Assembly (NCBI RefSeq): GCF_020880995.1 | Contig: NZ_JAJISD010000013.1 | Coordinates: forward strand, 62,001 to 126,000 | DNA from: Reyranella aquatilis | GTDB taxonomy: Bacteria; Pseudomonadota; Alphaproteobacteria; Reyranellales; Reyranellaceae | Direction: 5' to 3' | Length of the DNA: 64,000 nucleotides | Part shown: positions 1 to 8,149 of the stretch, one piece after another | Numbering within the stretch: the first letter of the stretch is position 1 | How the letters are laid out: each line of letters starts with the position of its first letter | The notes under the pieces: model-generated | Told to the model about the DNA's origin: nothing | Seen by the model: the letters and a program-made list of their open reading frames with translations, nothing else | The model's database searches: none | Made by a program: the position numbers and the translations under genes

Positions 1-380
1 AGGTGCACATCGACAATGCCGGCTCGTTCATCGAGCCGACGGTGTTCGACAACGTCGACAACCGGATGAAGATCGCCCAGGAGGAGATCTTCGGGCCGGT
101 ACTATCGGTCATCCCGGTCAAGGATGCCGAGCAGGCTCTCACCGTCGCCAACGACACGATCTACGGCCTCGCCTCCGCGATCTTCACCTCCGACATCAAC
201 AAGGCCTTCAAGTTCTCGAAGGCCCTGCGCTCGGGTTCGGTGTGGGTCAACACCTACGATGGCGGCGACATCACCACGCCGTTCGGCGGCTACAAGCAGT
301 CGGGCAACGGCCGTGACAAGTCCCTGCACGCCTTCGACAAGTTCACGCAGATGAAGACGACCTGGATCCAGCTCGGCTGA
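1..380 (+). CDS. Aldehyde dehydrogenase, C-terminal fragment (cut by window edge)
   Basis: The frame is open at the left edge, so only the last 125 or so residues are visible. They match the C-terminal part of an NAD(P)-dependent aldehyde dehydrogenase, which oxidises an aldehyde to the acid. Visible hallmarks are the EEIFGPVL segment, the NDTIYGLAS stretch, the VWVNTY strand and the FGGYKQSGNGRD loop near the end. The catalytic Cys and the general-base Glu lie upstream of the window, so activity and substrate cannot be judged. The GTG at position 3 is internal to the gene, not a start. A strong terminator follows 20 bp after the stop, so this gene ends a transcript. Confidence 0.9.
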   Translation, partial: VHIDNAGSFIEPTVFDNVDNRMKIAQEEIFGPVLSVIPVKDAEQALTVANDTIYGLASAIFTSDINKAFKFSKALRSGSVWVNTYDGGDITTPFGGYKQSGNGRDKSLHAFDKFTQMKTTWIQLG

Positions 381-399
381 TCCGGCCCGTTCGAACGAA

Positions 400-433
400 G
401 CCGCGCCGGTGATCGCCCGGCGCGGCTTTTTTT
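400..433 (+). terminator. Rho-independent terminator after aldehyde dehydrogenase
   Basis: A perfect 10-bp stem (400-409 pairing with 417-426, gccgcgccgg/ccggcgcggc) has a 7-nt loop and runs into a T tract at 427-433. It lies 20 bp downstream of the aldehyde dehydrogenase stop and faces the convergent isochorismatase-fold gene. Confidence 0.9.
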
Positions 434-465
434 GTGACGATACCGGACCGAAACACCTGCCGCGG

Positions 466-1032
466 TCACCGCGTGCCGGCGAGAATCGCCTCGGTCGTCG
501 TCACCTCCGCATACTCTCCGTCCAGCAGCGCCAAAGTCAGTTGATGCACGTCCTCGGCCGGCCAGAGCCGACCGGTCAGGTCACGCTTGTCGCACGACCA
601 GCAGGCATCGCCCGGCAGGCGAACCCGGAATCCCAGGTTGGCGGCCACGCGCACGGTCGCCTCGACCGAGTTGGCGAGCAGGGCCCCACAGATCACGAGC
701 GGCGGCTTTTCTCCACCCGCACCCGCCATCGCCTGCAGGCCGGCCGCCAGGCCGGTGCCGATGAAGGCGCTATGCACCGTCTTGGCCACCACCATCTCGC
801 CATCGCGCGGGGCCGTGAGCGGCAGGAATTCGTTGCCCTCCTGGCCCGGCCGGAACGGCGAGTCCGGCCGCGTCCCGTCATGCTTCACATGGACGGTCGG
901 TGCGCCGCGCCGGCGCCAGTCGGCCAGCAGACGCGCGATATTCGCTTCGGCATCCGGATTGTTGCGGGGTCCCCACTTGGGATGAAGCATGGCCTTTTGC
1001 TGGTCGATCAGGATCAGTACGTCGTCCGCCAT
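466..1032 (-). CDS. Isochorismatase-fold (cysteine hydrolase family) protein with Ser at the nucleophile position
   Basis: A 188-residue protein with the isochorismatase/nicotinamidase fold. The catalytic Asp10 (LILIDQQ) and Lys84 (VVAKTVHSAF) are present. The loop that normally reads G-x-x-T-x-x-C-V-x-x-T here reads GALLANSVEATVR, so Ser122 stands where nicotinamidase-type enzymes have the nucleophilic Cys. True isochorismatases also lack that Cys, so the protein may hydrolyse a vinyl ether or another non-amide substrate, or be inactive. The start is divergent from the DUF2867 gene, with 49 bp between them. The family is clear; the substrate is unknown. Confidence 0.85.
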   Translation of the reverse strand: MADDVLILIDQQKAMLHPKWGPRNNPDAEANIARLLADWRRRGAPTVHVKHDGTRPDSPFRPGQEGNEFLPLTAPRDGEMVVAKTVHSAFIGTGLAAGLQAMAGAGGEKPPLVICGALLANSVEATVRVAANLGFRVRLPGDACWSCDKRDLTGRLWPAEDVHQLTLALLDGEYAEVTTTEAILAGTR

Positions 1033-1081
1033 CCTGCCTTGTCCCCTTGCTTCCGCCGCCCAATGCTAGTCGAGTGGAGGC

Positions 1082-1600
1082 ATGACCGTCATGCGCCGTC
1101 GCGAACCGCCGGAAAGCGCATTCCTCGAGGGCCTCGCCCAGTCCTACTACTGGGACTCCCATGAAGCGCCGCTGCGCCGGCCCGATCTCACCATCACGGA
1201 AATCTACCTCGCGCTCTTCGCCCATCATCCGCGATGGGCGCGCTGGCTTCTCATCCTGCGAGGCTGGATCGTGGCCCCCTTCGGTCTCCGCAGGAGCACC
1301 GCGTCGGCATTCGACACGATCGAGATCAAGCCCGCCTATGCGGTCGGCGAAAAGATCGCCCGTTTCACGCTGTACGCGCAGAACGACACCGAGATCGTCA
1401 CCGGCGGCGACGACCGTCATCTGGATTTCCGGGTGTCGGTCCGCAAGCTGTCCCGCGACGGTTCGGACCGGGTGGTGCTGTCGACGGCGGTGAGCCCGCA
1501 CAACCTGTTCGGCAGGGCCTATCTCTTCGTCATTCTTCCTTTCCACCGTCTCGGCGTCAGGGCGCTGCTGGCCAACGCCGTCCGCGCGGGACGGGTCTGA
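1082..1600 (+). CDS. DUF2867 domain-containing protein
   Basis: A 172-residue protein of unknown function. It carries the features that define DUF2867 proteins: an N-terminal helix pair around the WARWLLILRG segment, a DDRHLDFRVSV strand, and the C-terminal HNLFGRAYLFVILPFHR element. No signal peptide or long membrane segment is evident. It is transcribed divergently from the isochorismatase-fold gene, and 86 bp separate it from the downstream flavin oxidoreductase, which has its own strong ribosome-binding site. I cannot assign a role. Confidence 0.8.
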   Translation: MTVMRRREPPESAFLEGLAQSYYWDSHEAPLRRPDLTITEIYLALFAHHPRWARWLLILRGWIVAPFGLRRSTASAFDTIEIKPAYAVGEKIARFTLYAQNDTEIVTGGDDRHLDFRVSVRKLSRDGSDRVVLSTAVSPHNLFGRAYLFVILPFHRLGVRALLANAVRAGRV

Positions 1601-1686
1601 TACCGCGCCAGTCATGCAATTTCTGTCTCTTGTGCGCTCCCCCGCTTGGTAGTCGAATTTCAGGAACAACAACCAAGGAGGAAACG

Positions 1687-2793
1687 ATGCAGTTCGGTTA
1701 CTTCACCATGCCGTCTCATCCACCCGAGCGGTCGCTGAAGGACGGCCACGAATGGGATCTCCAGGTGATTCGCTGGCTCGACGAGCTGGGCTTCACCGAA
1801 GCCTGGATCGGCGAGCATCACACCGCGCCGTGGGAGCCTCACCCTTCGCCCGACCTGCTGGTGGCGCAGGCGCTGATGCAGACCAAGAACATCCGCCTCG
1901 GGCCCGGCGGCTTCCTGCTGCCCTACCATCACCCGGCCGAACTCGCGAACCGCGTGGCCATGCTCGACCACATCTCGGGCGGCAGGCTCAACTTCGGCGT
2001 CGCCGCGTCCGGCCTGCCCAGCGACTGGGCGATGTTCAACGTCGATGGCATGTCCGGCACCAACCGCGAGATGACGCGCGAGGCGCTCGACATCATCCTG
2101 AAGCTCTGGTCGGCGAACGAGCCGTTCGACTACAAGGGCAAGTACTGGCACGTCACCAAGCCCGACACGATGTTCGGCTTCCTCAAACCGCACATCAAGC
2201 CGCTGCAGGCCCCGCATCCGCCGATCGGCGTCGCCGGCCTCTCAAAGGGCTCGGACACGCTGAAGCTCGCCGGCGAGAAGGGCTACATCCCGATGAGCCT
2301 CAACCTCAATCCGGCCTACGTGAAGAGCCACTGGGAATCGGTCGAGACCGGCGCCGCCAAATCCGGTCGCACCCCCGATCGCGGCCAGTGGCGCATGGTG
2401 CGCGAGGTGTTCGTGGCCGACACCGACGAGGAAGCAATGCGCCTGTCGGTGGGCTCGCACATGGGCCGCATGATGCGGGAATACTTCCTGCCGCTGCTGT
2501 CCCAGTTCGGCTTCTTCGAATACCTGAAGCACGATCCGGCAGACGCCGATTCGGACGTGACGCCGGAATACTGCGCCAGGCACAACTGGATCGTGGGCTC
2601 GCCGCGGACGGTCGTCGAGAAGATCGAGAAGATCTACGACGAGGTCGGCGGGTTCGGGCAGCTGCTGGTCTTCGGCTTCGACTATGTCGAGAACCCGCAG
2701 GCCTGGCGCCATTCGCTCGAGCTTCTGTCGAAGGAGGTGCTGCCGAAAGTGCAGCACCTCAAGCCGAGGATGCAGCGACTCGCGGCCGAGTAG
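1687..2793 (+). CDS. LLM-class (luciferase-like) flavin-dependent oxidoreductase
   Basis: A 368-residue TIM-barrel protein of the bacterial luciferase / F420-FMN monooxygenase superfamily. Such enzymes use reduced flavin and oxygen to oxidise small organic substrates. Hallmarks are the N-terminal FGYFTMPSHPPE strand, AWIGEHH, the GGFLLPYHHP turn, DHISGGRLNFG and the late GSPRTVVEKI segment. The ATG at 1687 is chosen because AAGGAGG lies at 1675-1681; an open frame further upstream overlaps the DUF2867 gene and is not coding. It resembles limonene-monooxygenase-like members, but the substrate is not deducible. A hairpin follows 17 bp after the stop. Confidence 0.9.
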   Translation: MQFGYFTMPSHPPERSLKDGHEWDLQVIRWLDELGFTEAWIGEHHTAPWEPHPSPDLLVAQALMQTKNIRLGPGGFLLPYHHPAELANRVAMLDHISGGRLNFGVAASGLPSDWAMFNVDGMSGTNREMTREALDIILKLWSANEPFDYKGKYWHVTKPDTMFGFLKPHIKPLQAPHPPIGVAGLSKGSDTLKLAGEKGYIPMSLNLNPAYVKSHWESVETGAAKSGRTPDRGQWRMVREVFVADTDEEAMRLSVGSHMGRMMREYFLPLLSQFGFFEYLKHDPADADSDVTPEYCARHNWIVGSPRTVVEKIEKIYDEVGGFGQLLVFGFDYVENPQAWRHSLELLSKEVLPKVQHLKPRMQRLAAE

Positions 2794-2810
2794 CACGCCC
2801 GACAAAGGAA

Positions 2811-2845
2811 AGGCCCCGGCGCCGAAGCGACGGGGCCTCTTCTGT
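2811..2845. terminator. Hairpin terminator between convergent genes
   Basis: An 8-bp stem aggccccg (2811-2818) / cggggcct (2831-2838) is followed on the plus side by the T-rich cttctgt. It lies between the flavin oxidoreductase stop (2793) and the stop of the convergent TerB-like gene (2851), so it could serve both. Confidence 0.65.
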
Positions 2846-2850
2846 CTGCG

Positions 2851-3612
2851 TCAGGCTGCGACCGGGACGGCCTTGCCGGTCGCCGAGGCGACACTGCCGT
2901 GCAGATGCGCGACCAGAGCGTCGTCGAGCTTGAGGCGCGCCGCCAGCATGCCGAGGTAGCCGCGCTCGGCGGCATTGTCGACGTCGATGGCGAGCAGCGA
3001 CGCGGCATAGATCTCGGCCGCCTCTTCCGGTGTCGCGGCGGCCGCGGCCACCGCGTCGACGTCGAGCTTGGCCCGCAGTTCGTCCATCACGAAGGCCTTG
3101 TCGTCGGCATCGAGGGGCAGCTTGTCCATCTCGGCGAAGATGCGAGCCTGTTCCTGGGCGTCGACATGGCCGTCGGCCTTGGCGGCGGCGATCATCGCGC
3201 GAAGCAGGTGGCGCGCCAGGGTCTGCTGGCCCGCCTCGGTCGAGGGATTGAACGGCGTGCCGCTGGGGGCCGGCAGCATCGGCACCGGCGCGCTCGGCGC
3301 CTGGGCGACCGGCGGGGCCTGGCGACCGGCCTGCCAGTCGTTGTAGGCCTTGTAAGCCAGGGCGCCGACCGCGGCCATGCCGCCCAGCTTGAGCGCTTCG
3401 CCGCCGATCTTGCGGCCGGTCTTGCTGCCCAGCAGCAGCGCCGCCAGCCCGCCGGCCAGCGCGCCGCCGCCCGCGCCGCTCAGGAATCCGCCCGGACCGC
3501 CCTGCCCCCCGGGCTGGCCACCGGGCTGGCCACCGGCGATACCACCCAGTCCGCCCAGGCCACCGCCCTGGCCGCCCATGAACTGTTCCAGCAAACGCTT
3601 CGCATCAAACAT
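2851..3612 (-). CDS. DUF533 / TerB-like (YebE family) protein
   Basis: About 253 residues in three parts: a short N-terminal helix (MFDAKRLLEQF); a Gly/Pro/Gln-rich linker with GGQPGGQPGG-type repeats (encoded by a 12-bp tandem repeat at 3511-3534) leading into a Gly/Ala-rich segment that could lie in or on the membrane; and a C-terminal helical TerB/DUF533 domain (AAKADGHVDAQEQ acidic helix, AERGYLGMLAARLKL). The family is linked to tellurite resistance only by homology, and its molecular role is unknown. The internal Met start at 3612 is preferred: gagg precedes it, while the upstream ATG at 3627 sits inside a TATAAT-like box. Confidence 0.85.
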   Translation of the reverse strand: MFDAKRLLEQFMGGQGGGLGGLGGIAGGQPGGQPGGQGGPGGFLSGAGGGALAGGLAALLLGSKTGRKIGGEALKLGGMAAVGALAYKAYNDWQAGRQAPPVAQAPSAPVPMLPAPSGTPFNPSTEAGQQTLARHLLRAMIAAAKADGHVDAQEQARIFAEMDKLPLDADDKAFVMDELRAKLDVDAVAAAAATPEEAAEIYAASLLAIDVDNAAERGYLGMLAARLKLDDALVAHLHGSVASATGKAVPVAA

Positions 3613-3625
3613 GTCGCCTCGCTTC

Positions 3626-3631
3626 ATTATA
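3626..3631 (-). promoter_or_regulatory. Possible -10 element (TATAAT) for the DUF533 gene
   Basis: The minus strand reads an exact TATAAT here, 13 bp before the preferred start at 3612. No good -35 box was found at the usual spacing, so this is only a candidate. It supports the shorter start because the alternative ATG overlaps the box. Confidence 0.3.
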
Positions 3632-3676
3632 GTACGCGAGGTCAGTTGATGTGCGATTGTGGCAAAAGCTGGCGTT

Positions 3677-4903
3677 TCAAGCGCGCTTCGAGAGAAAAGC
3701 GGCAGCCGCGAACCCGCAGGCCGCGATCAGCATGATGCCGGCCAGCCCCCAGAGAACCGGCGTGTACCCGCCGAACGCCCCCCACGCGAGCGACGCCAGC
3801 ACCGGCCCCGCCGCGCGCATGACGTTGGTCGGCATCGTGAGCGCCCCCGAGACCACGCCGTAGCCCTCCGGACCGATGAACTCCGGCACCGCCATGCCGC
3901 GCAGGATTGTCACCAGACCGTTTGCGATGCCGTAGACGACCGCGAAGAGGATGAGCGGATAGACGTCGGTTATGCCGGTCGCGAGGAAGCCCATCGAGAT
4001 CGGGAAGGCGAAGTAGATCAGCGCGCCGAGCTGGATCGTGGTGATGTGGCGTTGCCCCACCATCAGGAGCACCCGACCGAACACCTGCATGGGGCCGATC
4101 AGCGCGATGATCGCCATGACGACGCCGATCGGCACGCCCCGGTCGTCGAGCAGCGGGATGAGATGGAAGCTCATGGCCGAGAAGGCGAGTCCGTAGCCGG
4201 CGAAGGCCACGACCAGCCCCCAGAAGGCCGGCACGCGGATCGCGGTCGCCAGCGGACTCCTCTTGGCGCCCCCCTCCTCGAGCGGTTTCGGCGCGGCGAT
4301 AGGCACCGCCTCTTCCTGCGGTCCCGGAACGATCAGCCAGTGCATCGCGGCGACCCCGAGCACGATGAGCGCCATCACATCGAGCGCCAGCCGCCATCCG
4401 ATCTCTCCGATCAGAAACTGCGCGAAGGGAATGCCGAAGGTGCTGGCCAATCCGCCGAGGAATGTCATCAGCAGGATGGCCTGCCTGTAGCGCGGCCCGT
4501 ACACGCGCGTGATCACCGCGAAGGCGGGCTCGTAGAGGGTGACGGCCTGGCAGGCGCCCAGTCCCACCCACAGCACGTAGAACATCGGCAGCGAGTCGAT
4601 GCGGGACCACAGGAGAAAAAGCACCGCGGCCAGCACCGAACCGCCGGTCATGAGGAGGCGGCCATGCCCACGGTCGATCCAGGCGCCCACGGGAATCGAG
4701 CACAGCCCCGCCGTGAGCAGCCCCGCGGACAGGGCACCGAACATGGCGCTGCGTGACCAGCCGAGCTCTTCGGTCATCGGCACCACGAACAGGGGAAACG
4801 TGTAGTAGACGAGCCCCCAGGTGATGAGCTGGCCGAGCGACAGCATCCACAGGATCGTAGACGGGCGCTTTCGCCACGCTTTGCGCCCCTTCTCCTCCGC
4901 CAT
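3677..4903 (-). CDS. MFS transporter
   Basis: About 408 residues with the twelve hydrophobic segments of a major facilitator carrier, which moves small solutes across the inner membrane by proton coupling. The loop after TM2 carries the family signature in the form GAWIDRGHGR. The central cytoplasmic loop lies around the charged EEAVPIAAPKPLEEGG stretch. The sequence recalls OxlT/monocarboxylate-like MFS proteins, but the substrate cannot be read out. The start at 4903 (MAEEKGRK) is preferred over an upstream ATG at 4972, which would add a hydrophilic Arg-rich leader and overlap the divergent promoter. It is divergent from the patatin gene. Confidence 0.85.
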   Translation of the reverse strand: MAEEKGRKAWRKRPSTILWMLSLGQLITWGLVYYTFPLFVVPMTEELGWSRSAMFGALSAGLLTAGLCSIPVGAWIDRGHGRLLMTGGSVLAAVLFLLWSRIDSLPMFYVLWVGLGACQAVTLYEPAFAVITRVYGPRYRQAILLMTFLGGLASTFGIPFAQFLIGEIGWRLALDVMALIVLGVAAMHWLIVPGPQEEAVPIAAPKPLEEGGAKRSPLATAIRVPAFWGLVVAFAGYGLAFSAMSFHLIPLLDDRGVPIGVVMAIIALIGPMQVFGRVLLMVGQRHITTIQLGALIYFAFPISMGFLATGITDVYPLILFAVVYGIANGLVTILRGMAVPEFIGPEGYGVVSGALTMPTNVMRAAGPVLASLAWGAFGGYTPVLWGLAGIMLIAACGFAAAAFLSKRA

Positions 4904-4974
4904 AATGCCGCCCGTTCCGCTCGCTTCTCTACAGGCGGAGAGTCTAACGCCCCGCCGCCGATGAGGATACACGC

Positions 4975-6000
4975 ATGACAGCGACCAAGCGCATCAACCT
5001 CGCCCTGCAAGGTGGTGGCAGCCACGGCGCCTTCACGTGGGGCGTTCTCGATGCGCTGATCGAGGACGGAAGGCTCGAGTTCGAAGCCGTCAGCGGCACC
5101 AGCGCCGGCGCCATGAACGCCGCCATCTTCCTGCAGGGGTGGGCCAAGGGCGGTCCGGCCGGCGCCCGCTCCGCACTGGCCGCCTTCTGGGGTGAGCTGG
5201 GAAGCATGTCGATCGCCAGTCCGATCCGGCGAACGCCGCTCGACCGCCTGCAGGGCAACTGGAACCTCGACGACTCACCCGGCGCCCTGTGGGCCGACCT
5301 GATCCAGCGCACCCTCACGCCCTGGCAGCGCAACCCGCTGAAATACGATCCGCTGCGCGACCTGCTCACCCGCCACTTCGACCAGGACGCCGTCCGCGCC
5401 TGCCACCAGATCAAGGCCTTCATCGCCGCCACCAACGTGGCGACCGGCAAGGTGCGCATCTTCACGCGCGAGGAACTGTCGATCGACGCCCTGCTGGCAT
5501 CGGCCTGCCTTCCCAGCATCCATGAGGCCGTCGTGATCGACGGCGAACCCTATTGGGACGGCGGCTTTCGTGGCAACCCGCCGATCTGGCCGTTCATCTA
5601 CAACAGCGAGAGCGAGGACGTCGTCATCGTCGAGGTCGATCCGCCCGGTCGCGCAGAGGTTCCGCGGTCCAACGCCGAGATCGCGGACCGCCTGAACGAG
5701 ATCACGTTCGGCGGCGCCTTGATGGCCGAGATGCGCGCCATCGCCTTCGTGCAGGAGCTGATCGACAAGGGCGCGGTGACCGGCGAGTTCGGCGAACGCC
5801 TGCGGAAACTCCTGATCCACTCGATCAGCGACGCCCCGACCCTGGCGCCGCTCGGGGCAGTCAGCAAGTTCAACATCGAGCCGGAGTTCCTCGACCACCT
5901 GTTCCAGGCCGGCCGTGCCGCCGCAACCGGATGGCTGGCCTCGACGTTCGACAAGATCGGCGTGGAGAACAGCATCGACATAAGGGCACGCTTCCTGTGA
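4975..6000 (+). CDS. Patatin-like phospholipase / acyl hydrolase
   Basis: A 341-residue patatin-family lipid acyl hydrolase with a Ser-Asp dyad. The oxyanion-hole loop LQGGGSHGAF is at 11-20, the nucleophile elbow GTSAG at 41-45 (Ser43), and the catalytic Asp is in DGGFRGN at 195. The remaining C-terminal part is helical and lacks obvious membrane segments. No Sec signal is visible, so it is probably cytosolic or membrane-associated from inside. It precedes the secreted amide hydrolase by 31 bp on the same strand. All catalytic elements are intact; the lipid substrate is unknown. Confidence 0.9.
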   Translation: MTATKRINLALQGGGSHGAFTWGVLDALIEDGRLEFEAVSGTSAGAMNAAIFLQGWAKGGPAGARSALAAFWGELGSMSIASPIRRTPLDRLQGNWNLDDSPGALWADLIQRTLTPWQRNPLKYDPLRDLLTRHFDQDAVRACHQIKAFIAATNVATGKVRIFTREELSIDALLASACLPSIHEAVVIDGEPYWDGGFRGNPPIWPFIYNSESEDVVIVEVDPPGRAEVPRSNAEIADRLNEITFGGALMAEMRAIAFVQELIDKGAVTGEFGERLRKLLIHSISDAPTLAPLGAVSKFNIEPEFLDHLFQAGRAAATGWLASTFDKIGVENSIDIRARFL

Positions 6001-6031
6001 GATCGACGGCAAGCAAACAGGGAGAAGAACG

Positions 6032-7114
6032 ATGAGGCGGCTTGTTGCGGGCATGGCGGCCGTCGCCGCACTCACGGCCTCCCTCTCGACTCCCGCGCAG
6101 GCCTGCACGCGAACGCTCTATGTCGGCGAGGGCAACCTCGTCCTCACCGGGCGCAACATGGACTGGAAGGAGGACATGTCCTCCAACCTCTGGACGTTGC
6201 CGGCCGGCATGAAGCGCAACGGCGCGGCCGGTCCCAAGTCCGCCGAATGGACCTCGAAATACGGCAGCGTGATCGTATCGGGCTACGAGGCCGGCAGCAC
6301 CGACGGCATGAACGAGAAAGGGCTGGTCGCAAACCTGCTCTATCTCGCGGAATCGCAGTATCCCAAGCCCGTGCCGGGCAAGCCCGATCTTTCCCTGTCC
6401 ACCTGGCTGCAATACGTGCTCGACAATTTCGCCACTGTGGTCGAGGCCGTCGAGGCGCTCCGGGCCGAGCCTTTCAACGTCTTCGCTCCGGCGTTGCCCA
6501 ACGGCGCGCCGTCGACGCTCCACCTTTCCCTCTCGGACGCCTCGGGCGATTCGGCCATCCTCGAGTATGTGAACGGCAAGCTCGTGATCCATCACGGCAA
6601 GCAGTACACCGTCATGACCAACTCGCCGGTCTACGACGAGCAGCTGGCGCTCGACACCTACTGGAAGGGCATCGGCGGCCTCACCTTCCTGCCCGGCACC
6701 AACCGGGCGGCCGATCGCTTCGCGCGCGCCTCCTTCCTGCTGTCCGCGATCCCGCGCGCAAAGGACGAGAACTACCTGAAGGGTGTGCCGGGGCAGTCCT
6801 TCACCTACCAGGCCGTGGCCAGCGTCATGAGCGTGATGCGGGCGGTCAGCGTGCCGCTCGGCATCACCACGCCGGACCAGCCCAACATCTCGTCGACGAT
6901 CTGGCGGACCGTCTCGGACCAGAAGAACCTCGTCTACTATTTCGACTCGGCCACGCGACCCAACACGTTCTGGGTCTCGTTCGACAGGCTCGACCTGAAG
7001 CCCGGCGCTCCCGTGAAGAAGCTGACCATTCAGGACGGCGAGGTCTTTTCCGGTGAGACGTCGGGCCAGTTCAAGCCGGCCGATCCCTTCAAGTTCCTGC
7101 CCGCAACCCCGTAG
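6032..7114 (+). CDS. Secreted linear-amide C-N hydrolase (choloylglycine hydrolase family, Ntn type)
   Basis: A 360-residue Ntn hydrolase of the penicillin V acylase / bile salt hydrolase family. The N-terminus is a Sec signal peptide ending STPAQA, and predicted cleavage places Cys25 (CTRTLY) at the mature N-terminus, where this family needs its nucleophile. Further family residues are seen in GRNMDWKED (Arg41, Asp44), MNEKGLVANLLYL, MTNSPVYDEQ and TNRAADRFARA. It is therefore a periplasmic enzyme hydrolysing an N-acyl amide such as a penicillin-like compound, bile-salt conjugate or N-acyl homoserine lactone; which one cannot be told. The ROK kinase gene follows after 6 bp. Confidence 0.88.
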   Translation: MRRLVAGMAAVAALTASLSTPAQACTRTLYVGEGNLVLTGRNMDWKEDMSSNLWTLPAGMKRNGAAGPKSAEWTSKYGSVIVSGYEAGSTDGMNEKGLVANLLYLAESQYPKPVPGKPDLSLSTWLQYVLDNFATVVEAVEALRAEPFNVFAPALPNGAPSTLHLSLSDASGDSAILEYVNGKLVIHHGKQYTVMTNSPVYDEQLALDTYWKGIGGLTFLPGTNRAADRFARASFLLSAIPRAKDENYLKGVPGQSFTYQAVASVMSVMRAVSVPLGITTPDQPNISSTIWRTVSDQKNLVYYFDSATRPNTFWVSFDRLDLKPGAPVKKLTIQDGEVFSGETSGQFKPADPFKFLPATP

Positions 7115-7120
7115 GAGCCC

Positions 7121-8026
7121 ATGCGCATCGGCATCGATCTCGGCGGCACGAAAATCGAAGGCATCGTCCTGGACGATAGCGGCGCCGAACGCGTGCGCCT
7201 GCGCGTGCCCACGCCACGCGAAAGCTACGATGCGACGCTCGATGCGCTTTCCGTCATGGTCCAGAATCTCGAGGCCCAGGCCGGCGCCCGCTGCCGCATC
7301 GGCATCGGCCATCCCGGCGCGATCTCTCCCGCGACGGGCCTGGTGAAGAACGCGAACTCCACGCGGCTCAACGGTCGGCCGCTCGACGTCGACCTGAAGA
7401 AGCGCCTCGGTCGCGACGATGTCCGCTTCTCCAACGACGCCAACTGCTTCGCCGTCTCGGAGGCGGCGGACGGCGCCGGCGCCGGCGCGCCGGTGGTTTT
7501 CGGCGTGATCCTCGGGACGGGCGTCGGCGGCGGCATCGTCATAGACGGCAGGCCGCTGGTCGGGGCGCAGGCGATCGGCGGCGAATGGGGGCACAACGCG
7601 CTGCCCCTGCCCCGCGACGACGAGCGGCCCGGCCCGCAGTGCTATTGCGGCCGCAAGGGCTGCGTCGAGGCCTGGCTGAGCGGCCCGGCCTTCCAGGGCC
7701 AGTACGCGAGCGCGGCCGGCCGCGAACTGCGCGCCACCGACATTCCCGAGGCTGCCGCGAAGGGAGATGCCATCGCGGCAGCGTGCTTCGAGCGCTACTG
7801 CGACCGCCTCGCCCGCGCGCTCGCCAACGTGATCAACCTGCTCGACCCGCACGTCATCGTGCTGGGCGGCGGCCTCTCGAAGATCCCGCAGCTCTACGAG
7901 CGTGTTCCCGAATTGTGGAAGGACTACATCTTCTCGGAGCGCGACCGCATCGCGACCATGCTGCGCCCACCGGTGCATGGCGATTCCAGCGGCGTTCGCG
8001 GCGCCGCGTGGTTGTGGCCTGCTTAA
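7121..8026 (+). CDS. ROK-family sugar kinase (fructokinase/Mak-like)
   Basis: A 301-residue ROK kinase that phosphorylates a hexose with ATP in the cytosol. The N-terminal phosphate-binding motif is IGIDLGGTKIEG (3-14). The catalytic Asp106 lies in SNDANCF. The ILGTGVGGGIV loop is present, and the structural zinc site is complete: His158 (GEWGH) with Cys174, Cys176 and Cys181 (CYCGRKGC). The layout resembles E. coli Mak (manno/fructokinase). It starts 6 bp after the amide hydrolase stop, suggesting co-transcription, although a functional link is not obvious. Confidence 0.9.
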   Translation: MRIGIDLGGTKIEGIVLDDSGAERVRLRVPTPRESYDATLDALSVMVQNLEAQAGARCRIGIGHPGAISPATGLVKNANSTRLNGRPLDVDLKKRLGRDDVRFSNDANCFAVSEAADGAGAGAPVVFGVILGTGVGGGIVIDGRPLVGAQAIGGEWGHNALPLPRDDERPGPQCYCGRKGCVEAWLSGPAFQGQYASAAGRELRATDIPEAAAKGDAIAAACFERYCDRLARALANVINLLDPHVIVLGGGLSKIPQLYERVPELWKDYIFSERDRIATMLRPPVHGDSSGVRGAAWLWPA

Positions 8027-8037
8027 CGCGCAATATT

Positions 8038-8123
8038 GTCAGCCTGAGCGAAGTGAAGGATCTCGCGCTCGCGAAGGAGTTCCCTGGTCGGTCTGTCAGA
8101 TCCTTCGCTGTGCTCAGGACGAC
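8038..8123. repeat. Imperfect inverted repeat of a dispersed CCTGAGCGAAG...GGATCT type
   Basis: The left arm at 8038-8063 and right arm at 8098-8123 are inverted copies matching at 21 of 26 positions, separated by 34 bp. The arm core (cctgagcgaagtgaaggatct) looks like the dispersed intergenic repeat seen in many bacterial genomes. It fills the gap between the convergent ROK kinase and EipB genes and could fold as a long transcript-end hairpin. No second copy was seen in this window. Confidence 0.7.
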
Positions 8124-8149
8124 AGCGTCAGCAGCGCGCCTGGAAGCGC

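Noticed and set aside
3511..3534. 12-bp tandem repeat as a regulatory or variable-number element
   Set aside because: It lies in frame inside the Gly/Pro/Gln-rich linker of the DUF533 protein and has only two copies.
5870..7978. Very long open frame (about 700 codons) on the minus strand
   Set aside because: It is antisense to the amide hydrolase and ROK kinase, whose motifs are intact; such shadow frames are common in GC-rich DNA and its translation is low-complexity Arg/Ala/Gly-rich.
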